From positions 1-5,043 of the forward strand of contig CAYWKL010000057.1 of assembly GCA_964459095.1 (NCBI GenBank): 5,043 nucleotides of DNA, given 5' to 3'. The stretch is from CAYWKL01 sp964459095. GTDB lineage: Bacteria; Patescibacteriota; Microgenomatia; Daviesbacterales; UBA10151. The position numbers were made by a program, and so were the translations under genes. Within the stretch, counting starts at the first letter, position 1; every line of letters starts with the position of its first letter. The notes under the pieces were generated by a model that had not been told where the DNA came from, did no database searches, and worked only from the letters and a program-made list of their open reading frames with translations. This document shows, piece by piece, positions 1 to 5,043 of this stretch.

Positions 1-2
1 AA

Positions 3-3000
3 CAAGGATTAGGAGAATTAAATCCAAAACTTGAAACAGTTTTCGCTGATGATAGCGGCACGTTAATCCACGGACTAACATTAAGAAATTCTCAAGAAAT
101 AGATAACTACCTAAGAATTGCTCTCGAAGAACCAGGGTATAGGGAGTTAGGCAATAATTTATTTGAAATAAACGGAAGAAGAGTTACAATGTTAATAGAA
201 GGACAAGTGTTACCTTCCATGATTGGAGGTAGAAAAGTTTTAGAAGCCCAAGATTTTCATACGCTCGCTCAAACAAGAACAATAAGAGAAATAGAATCAG
301 AAATCTTACCAACTGAAGTAGCAAAAGAAACAGAGGTAATAGAAGTACCATTACCAAACGGCAAAACAATAAAGATTCAACAAAATCCAACGCAAGATCT
401 AAGGTTATTAGCTTCTTCAAAAAAAAGAGGTACTGAAATAGGATCTGATCTAATAATAAGTGTAAAAGGAAATACCATATCAGAGGAAGGCTATGAAACA
501 ATCCCAAGATCAGGAGAAGCCATAGTATTCAAAGTAGGCCATGGATACCCAGATGAAACAGATAGAAACCTTATTGCTAATTTAGACCGTATACAAAGAG
601 CAAAAGCAAAAGTTCAAGAAGTGATGGATGAAATAAATCTAAAAGAAAGTTTCCCGGATCTTTTTAGGGGTGTAGAAGCCCCAAAGTTTGACAAACTATC
701 TCCAGAACTTCAAGAACAAGTTTTGAATAGGATAAGTAGAGCAAGTAAAATCATATCTCCTTCAATAGGATATACACTAGATTTGGGGGGTAAAGGAGAA
801 ACAATTGTATTGGTGGGAAGCACCAGCAGAGTCAAAAATCTCCAAGGAAATATTATTGATATCAACCAAGCCAAACGGGATATAGTGTACTTTGGTAGGT
901 TAGATCATATAGATTTGGAAAAAACCTTTGGTAGAAATTTAAGATTTATGCCCCCAGTAGAGCAAATGACACAATGGGAATTAATAGATAAATTATCAGG
1001 AATAGAAATAAAATCATTCCCTTATTCTGTAATACGTCCTATTAAACCTAAAGTAGCTATTATAGCACATACGCATCCAACAGTATTTCGTAGTTCTGGT
1101 TCAGAGGAGTTAAATTCCGCCCTAAAGGAGATTGAAGCAGCGCCATTTGATCCAAGAACAATAACCCCGAAAAAACTTAGTAGACTAAGAAGGGTCATAA
1201 TAAATAACAAAGAATATATAGAAAATGAAATCCAGTCTGAAAGAAGAAACCTAGAAACAGCGGAGGCTGCTGGCTCTTCGGAGCTCCCTGCATTTACTAA
1301 AGGACGAATTGCTTATCTAGAAGGTATATTAAAAGTAAGTGAGACTGGAACTGACCAGGCTTTAAAACAAGCTCTTCTATTCCCAACAACATTAAACCCC
1401 TCTGATCCAGATATACGTAATCTCTTACTTTATTCACCAATAACAGTAAAATTTGATGATGGAACCGAATCTGAAATGTGGATAGGAAAGATAGTATCTG
1501 GCCCTGGAAAAGTTCATTTTATAGTTACGCCAGGGTTAACAAAAAAGGATTATGGCGTTAAGATAATAAGAACCTTGGGAGATCAACAAACCATAGAGGA
1601 TGCTGTTTTTAACATGGAAACAGGTTTATCTAGTACAGGATCTCCTGTGCAATTATTACCTCAATTCAAAACAGAATCCCCAAAAGCAACAGTACCAAAA
1701 AGATTAACCCCGGCTGACGAGTTTGCAAGAGCATGGGAACAAGAAGTCAAATTAGAACAGGAAATAAACCTATTAGAAAAAGAACAGGGTGAACTAACTG
1801 CACAATTTGCACAAACAAGAGTAAAACCACCAGAATTAACCCTAGTTAACTCACAATTAACAGGTTTGAACAATGAACTAACACAAGCGCGTAATGCAAG
1901 AGAACTTGCAGGCAAATCACTAGATCCTAAAACAAGAATTCAAATTGCAGACCAGGTTGATGCAAAAATAAAAGTAGAACAAGACTTCAATGAAAAAACT
2001 ATTAACGATTTATTAAATATAGTAAGGCAAAATAACCCCGAGGATGTGAAAGCAACAGTAGATTATCTAGAGGTATTGGCATCAAACAAACGGAATTCCC
2101 CACCAGAGAAAGAAATTGCAGAAGCCATATTAGCAGGCAAATTTATGAAAGAACAATCAGAACTTTCTTTGTCCCAGGCAGTCCAAGTAGGCCTTGGTGC
2201 AAAAATAATTCCTTTTAGAGGAGAATTAAAAGCGAAAGAGCCATTTAGTGGGGACGGAGCATTTTTCACAAAAGATAGCCAAGGAAGAGAAATTTTGCTG
2301 ATAACTGATGGAAGAGGGCATGGAATCCCTGGAGCTAGTGCATCTGCATTGGGATACCAAACTTTTTTACAAAGAATGATAAAAGGGGAAGTACCAATAC
2401 TAGATCAGGCAGGCCTTCCAACAGGAAAAACAAGAAAATTCGGGGATCCTTTAGTAGAAGCTGCGCATGCTTATACAGATGCATCTGGAACATTAAGCAG
2501 ACCAGATTTATTTACCACAGGAACCCTAGTAAGATTTGATAAAAAAACAAGAAAATTAGAGTGGGTAAGATTCGGAGGCATACCCCCACTGCTGGTCAAA
2601 AGAACCCCTAGCGGAACAGAAGTAATACGCGCCGATGACTATCTCAGATTAGCAGGGATCAAGGAAAAAGGCATAATAATAATCGGGCCAGAAACAGCGA
2701 GTATAGCAAGAGAAACTTTAAATGACGATGTTATTAATTCAATAGTCTTAGATAAGGATGTAACCCACGTGCTGACTGGATCAGATGGCTTATTAGAAGG
2801 AAACGGATTAAGTCCAAAAGCAATATTAAGTAACGCAAGAAATTTTGAAGTGAATGATGTAATTAAAAACCTAATTGAAAACAATCCTGATATCCATCCA
2901 GCAGAATTAGTAGATCGCCTTTCAGAAAGACTCTATGATGGAAGCGACGATTTTACTCTAACAGCTTTAAGTACCTCTTCTAAGCAACCAAAAGTTACTG

Positions 3001-4241
3001 CCGAACCAGCAGATCCTATAACCCAAGCAAACAAACTCTTCTTAGATAAAGGAGAAATTGATCCCTCTTTAGAAAGGAGATTAAAAGAAGATTACAAAAA
3101 AGATCCATTAGGAACTTTAGAAAGAATTAATGTAAGACTAGCAAGAGAATTAGAGTTGGGAAGAGAAGATTTTGAAGCGTCAATAACTTCGTTACAAAAA
3201 GACGAAGCGAGAAGGGTAGCAATTATCTCAAGATTGCCGGAAAAAATTGATATAAACGTAAGAACTGGAAAAATAGTTGGTTCTGGGGAAACATCGCCAC
3301 TACTGTATGTTTATGGTAAGTATGGTAGGGTTCTGGCCCGAGAGGGTAATTCAGTTGACGTTTTAACCACAGATGATTTAGGGGCATTAGAAATAGTGAC
3401 CATCTCCAAACAGAACAGATTTGTTACACAACCAAAAAGTCTAGAGGCAATAATCAATGAACTAACTGAACCAGATGATCTTGGACAATTAATCGGGGCA
3501 ATGAACTTTAAAGGTTATGAAGGGGTAAATTTACGGGCCGGTATTTCTGACGAAGATGTAGTCCTGTTATTTGAAAGGTGTAAAGGCTGTTTTAAACTAA
3601 AGGGAATTGGACAAACAGGATTAAAAACGTTTGAGTTCTCTGCAGAACCATCCATAAGGGTTTTTGTTAAACCCGACAACACATTACGCGGAAGCGGCTT
3701 TGGATATAGGCATCTGCTTAAACATAGCAATGAACTGCCAGAAGGGATAGACGAAGCAATAGAAAGCACAAATAAAAAAATAACTTTTAAAATTCCTTCT
3801 CATACAGGAAACACCTTGCATATAGCTTCGTTTGGAGAAAGCGAATTTACCGTAGCAGTTAAAAATACCGATGGAGAGTTGCAAACAATATTCTCCGCCA
3901 GCAAGAGTGCTGTTGAAAGGGATAAATCAATATTGAGCTTAATAGAAGCAGCAGCAAAAGAAAGTAAAGGGGGCCATCAAATCGGAGAAGTCCTAAGATC
4001 AGAGGACGGTTCAGAACTTATGTTAGTATATAAAGAAACAGGAGTTGCTGTTAAATATAAAAGATCAAATGACGGAATTCGGGTTGAAGTAATTAGATTG
4101 GATGAGCTGGAAGAAACAAATTTAAAGTTATTTAAAAAAATTACTTCTAGGACCGGCAGAGGAAAAATATTTAGTGATTTCAAACAAGGAATTCCTCCGC
4201 AGCAAATTCAAGTAGATTTATCGTCCGTGCTTGGAACATAG
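3..4241 (+). CDS. Giant multidomain protein with SpoIIE/RsbU-type PP2C phosphatase domain and BECR-toxin-like C-terminal region (5'-partial)
   Basis: The frame is open from base 3 to the TAG at 4239-4241. The 62 codons before the first ATG (189) have no stop and the same codon style, so that ATG is internal and the true start lies outside the window. Residues are numbered from the codon at base 3. Residues 1-350 are unassigned. H356-T-H-P near residue 356 is a possible degenerate JAMM/MPN site. Residues 568-720 are Glu/Gln/Lys-rich, helical and probably coiled coil. Residues 724-990 match SpoIIE-type PPM phosphatases: SGD (D751), TDGRGHG (D769), TTGTLVRFD (838 on), FGGIPPLLV, SDGLLEG (D928) and DDFTLTAL (D982, D983). 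These enzymes use two Mn/Mg ions to remove phosphate from Ser/Thr, classically on anti-sigma antagonists; the substrate here is unknown. Residues 1000-1085 form a helical linker. C1193-K-G-C1196 are the only cysteines. Residues 1220-1300 (GYRHLLKH to TIFSAS) resemble BECR-fold nuclease toxins. The last 110 residues are unassigned. I see no membrane segment. The phosphatase call is firm and the toxin call tentative. Confidence 0.93.
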   Translation, partial: QGLGELNPKLETVFADDSGTLIHGLTLRNSQEIDNYLRIALEEPGYRELGNNLFEINGRRVTMLIEGQVLPSMIGGRKVLEAQDFHTLAQTRTIREIESEILPTEVAKETEVIEVPLPNGKTIKIQQNPTQDLRLLASSKKRGTEIGSDLIISVKGNTISEEGYETIPRSGEAIVFKVGHGYPDETDRNLIANLDRIQRAKAKVQEVMDEINLKESFPDLFRGVEAPKFDKLSPELQEQVLNRISRASKIISPSIGYTLDLGGKGETIVLVGSTSRVKNLQGNIIDINQAKRDIVYFGRLDHIDLEKTFGRNLRFMPPVEQMTQWELIDKLSGIEIKSFPYSVIRPIKPKVAIIAHTHPTVFRSSGSEELNSALKEIEAAPFDPRTITPKKLSRLRRVIINNKEYIENEIQSERRNLETAEAAGSSELPAFTKGRIAYLEGILKVSETGTDQALKQALLFPTTLNPSDPDIRNLLLYSPITVKFDDGTESEMWIGKIVSGPGKVHFIVTPGLTKKDYGVKIIRTLGDQQTIEDAVFNMETGLSSTGSPVQLLPQFKTESPKATVPKRLTPADEFARAWEQEVKLEQEINLLEKEQGELTAQFAQTRVKPPELTLVNSQLTGLNNELTQARNARELAGKSLDPKTRIQIADQVDAKIKVEQDFNEKTINDLLNIVRQNNPEDVKATVDYLEVLASNKRNSPPEKEIAEAILAGKFMKEQSELSLSQAVQVGLGAKIIPFRGELKAKEPFSGDGAFFTKDSQGREILLITDGRGHGIPGASASALGYQTFLQRMIKGEVPILDQAGLPTGKTRKFGDPLVEAAHAYTDASGTLSRPDLFTTGTLVRFDKKTRKLEWVRFGGIPPLLVKRTPSGTEVIRADDYLRLAGIKEKGIIIIGPETASIARETLNDDVINSIVLDKDVTHVLTGSDGLLEGNGLSPKAILSNARNFEVNDVIKNLIENNPDIHPAELVDRLSERLYDGSDDFTLTALSTSSKQPKVTAEPADPITQANKLFLDKGEIDPSLERRLKEDYKKDPLGTLERINVRLARELELGREDFEASITSLQKDEARRVAIISRLPEKIDINVRTGKIVGSGETSPLLYVYGKYGRVLAREGNSVDVLTTDDLGALEIVTISKQNRFVTQPKSLEAIINELTEPDDLGQLIGAMNFKGYEGVNLRAGISDEDVVLLFERCKGCFKLKGIGQTGLKTFEFSAEPSIRVFVKPDNTLRGSGFGYRHLLKHSNELPEGIDEAIESTNKKITFKIPSHTGNTLHIASFGESEFTVAVKNTDGELQTIFSASKSAVERDKSILSLIEAAAKESKGGHQIGEVLRSEDGSELMLVYKETGVAVKYKRSNDGIRVEVIRLDELEETNLKLFKKITSRTGRGKIFSDFKQGIPPQQIQVDLSSVLGT
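4208..4241. other. 34-bp convergent 3' overlap of the two genes
   Basis: The + strand gene ends with TAG at 4239-4241. The repaired minus-strand frame ends with TGA at 4210-4208, inside the last codons of the + gene. No room is left for an intergenic terminator, and I see no hairpin followed by a T-tract here. Transcripts of the two genes would be complementary over at least this stretch. Confidence 0.75.
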
Positions 4242-4968
4242 CCTTCTTTTGGAAGCAACATTAAAAATGAAGCGTTATTAGCTTTTAGCATCCTTTCTAG
4301 GTTTCCAGCATGCAAATGCATTAATCCAACCAACTGCCATAACCTTCCTTTAACCGGTTCGTAAGTAGCAGAAGTATTTTTGACCAAAGGAACTAAGCCG
4401 ACAATGGGGTGTAGGCAAAAATCCTCATCCCTTTTTTGAAAAGAGTTAAACCAGGCACAAGTTGCTTGTNNNNNNNNNNTTTTTCTATTCCGTCCTCGTG
4501 CATTTCAAAAGAATCTTTTCCGTACTCTTTTTCTGCCGATTGCTTACTTTGTAAGTCAACCAGATTTCTTGCCCAAGAGAGAAAATTCTCATTTATTATA
4601 ATTCTTTTTAACCTTCCTTCTAACCCCGCTATAAGCCTATTCAAGTGAGGCTCTTTAGTATTAGACAAAACAATCTCACAAGGTCCCCCCGCACCCTCTA
4701 AGAGCAACGCATCATCGTTATTAAAAAAAGGCCTTAAAATATTTAGAATTCTGTCCATTTGATCTATATTATCTCCTTGAGAATGTGTTATTCCAAAAAC
4801 AACTATTCTTGGTTCATTCCCATATGTCCGATATAATTCATAGTTCTGTTTGTGAGCCTCATCAACCAGATCTTTTGTAAAACCAGTTAACTTTCCAGAC
4901 CCCACATTTTCATGAAAAGGCGTTCTGCACGCAGTTTCAAGATCCAAATACATTCTACGATATTCCAT
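4208..4968 (-). CDS. TIKI/TraB/ChaN/EreA-superfamily protein, interrupted by an assembly gap of wrong frame
   Basis: The N-terminal 163 residues read from ATG 4968 down to the gap at 4479. They contain FGITH (G59, H62) followed by DALLLEG (E91), the GxxH and Glu pair typical of this superfamily. Taking the 10 Ns literally gives a TAG at 4393-4395. The next frame, from 4468, instead stays open for 86 codons to a TGA at 4208-4210. It carries KRDEDF (RD at 4432-4427) and a second GxxH, GLMHLHAGNLERML (His at 4318-4316), the expected C-terminal motifs. The real gap length must therefore be 2 modulo 3 (for example 8 or 11), giving about 253 residues. The superfamily includes metal-dependent proteases (TIKI), pheromone-shutdown TraB/PrgY proteins, haem-iron ChaN and erythromycin esterases, so the reaction cannot be named. 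No signal peptide or membrane segment is seen, which suggests a cytoplasmic protein. Its 3' end overlaps the convergent large gene by 34 bp. The start is uncertain: AGGGGG at 4992-4987 is too far from ATG 4968 for a normal ribosome site. Confidence 0.82.
4470..4479. other. Assembly gap of 10 N inside the minus-strand gene
   Basis: Ten consecutive Ns mark a scaffold join of unknown true length. The reading frames on the two sides of the minus-strand gene are compatible only if the true gap is 2 modulo 3, so the placeholder length of 10 is not the real distance. The flank just right of the gap is a T run on the + strand (A run on the coding strand), which may have hindered assembly. Confidence 0.97.
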
Positions 4969-5043
4969 TATTATAATCAGATAAAACCCCCTATACAGTA
5001 GTAATTACCACTCCTTAAAAGCCTTTCCATTTTAGAATTCTAA
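4969..5043 (-). promoter_or_regulatory. Short upstream region of the minus-strand gene, start signal ambiguous
   Basis: Read on the minus strand, an in-frame TAA at 5007-5005 bounds any N-terminal extension of the gene. AGGGGG at 4992-4987 is a good Shine-Dalgarno-like string, but it lies 18 nt from ATG 4968. It is 6 nt from an in-frame CTG (4980-4978) and 9 nt from an ATT (4977-4975), either of which would add three or four residues. A second string, AAGGAG near 5017-5012, is even further away. The A/T-rich TGTATAGG stretch about 28 nt before the ATG could be a TATA-like element of a leaderless archaeal transcript, but this is weak. No complete second gene fits here. Confidence 0.3.

Noticed and set aside
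184..507. Leu-rich open frame of 107 codons on the minus strand
   Set aside because: It lies wholly antisense to the large coding frame. Its hydrophobic composition is what the complement of Glu/Lys/Arg-rich AT-biased codons produces, and it has no upstream signal.
1661..2269. Two minus-strand open frames (1661-1915 and 2063-2269)
   Set aside because: Both are antisense to the coiled-coil and early phosphatase region, with Ser/Cys/Phe-rich composition unlike the real proteins here and no recognisable motif.
2639..4183. Four minus-strand open frames of 66-84 codons (2639-2884, 3515-3769, 3684-3884, 3977-4183)
   Set aside because: All lie antisense to well-supported domains of the large protein, two of them overlap each other in different frames, and none shows a family motif.
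4393..4395. TAG as the stop codon of the minus-strand gene
   Set aside because: It is in frame only if the gap is exactly 10 bases. The alternative frame gives 86 more codons with the expected RD and GxxH motifs.
4436..4648. Plus-strand open frame of 70 codons across the N gap
   Set aside because: It is antisense to the TIKI/TraB-like gene, includes unknown bases, and has a Ser/Phe-rich shadow composition.
4993..5043. Possible tail of another minus-strand gene (frame ending at TAA 5017-5015) or a 17-codon peptide starting with ATG at 5030
   Set aside because: Both are too short at the window edge to tell from chance, and neither has a recognisable motif.
1..5043. CRISPR arrays, tRNA/rRNA genes, insertion sequences or direct repeats
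   Set aside because: No regularly spaced repeats, cloverleaf-like arms, transposase motifs or terminal inverted repeats were seen. Nearly all of the window is coding.

Overview
The window is AT-rich (roughly 36-38% G+C by eye). It uses AGA for most arginines and many ATA (Ile), TTA and GGA codons. It carries a 10-N scaffold gap and is cut inside a gene at the left edge, so it looks like a draft or metagenome-assembled contig. The codon habits and the very large mosaic protein would suit an ultra-small archaeon (DPANN type, for example Woesearchaeota-like) or an AT-rich candidate-phylum bacterium. No marker gene settles this, so the taxonomic idea is inference only.

Layout: (1) Positions 3-4241 (+) are one uninterrupted reading frame of at least 1,412 codons whose start lies left of the window. 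It encodes a multidomain protein. From N to C it has unassigned beta-rich segments, a His-x-His-Pro element that could be a degenerate JAMM/MPN-type site, a long coiled-coil region, a SpoIIE/RsbU-type PP2C (PPM) phosphatase domain with all the expected aspartates, a helical linker, an unassigned segment ending in the protein's only two cysteines (CKGC), a compact domain resembling BECR-fold nuclease toxins, and an unassigned C-terminal domain. (2) Positions 4208-4968 (-) hold a convergent gene for a TIKI/TraB/ChaN/EreA-superfamily protein. The 10-N gap splits it and has the wrong length modulo 3, so naive translation ends it early at a false stop. Reading the left side in the next frame restores about 86 residues with the family's C-terminal motifs. 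(3) Positions 4969-5043 are the short upstream region of that minus-strand gene.

The two genes converge and, after frame repair, overlap by 34 bp at their 3' ends, so they are not an operon. No kinase, anti-sigma factor, STAS partner or toxin-immunity gene is visible in the window. The most interesting item is the large protein, which joins a signalling phosphatase to a toxin-like C-terminus in one chain.
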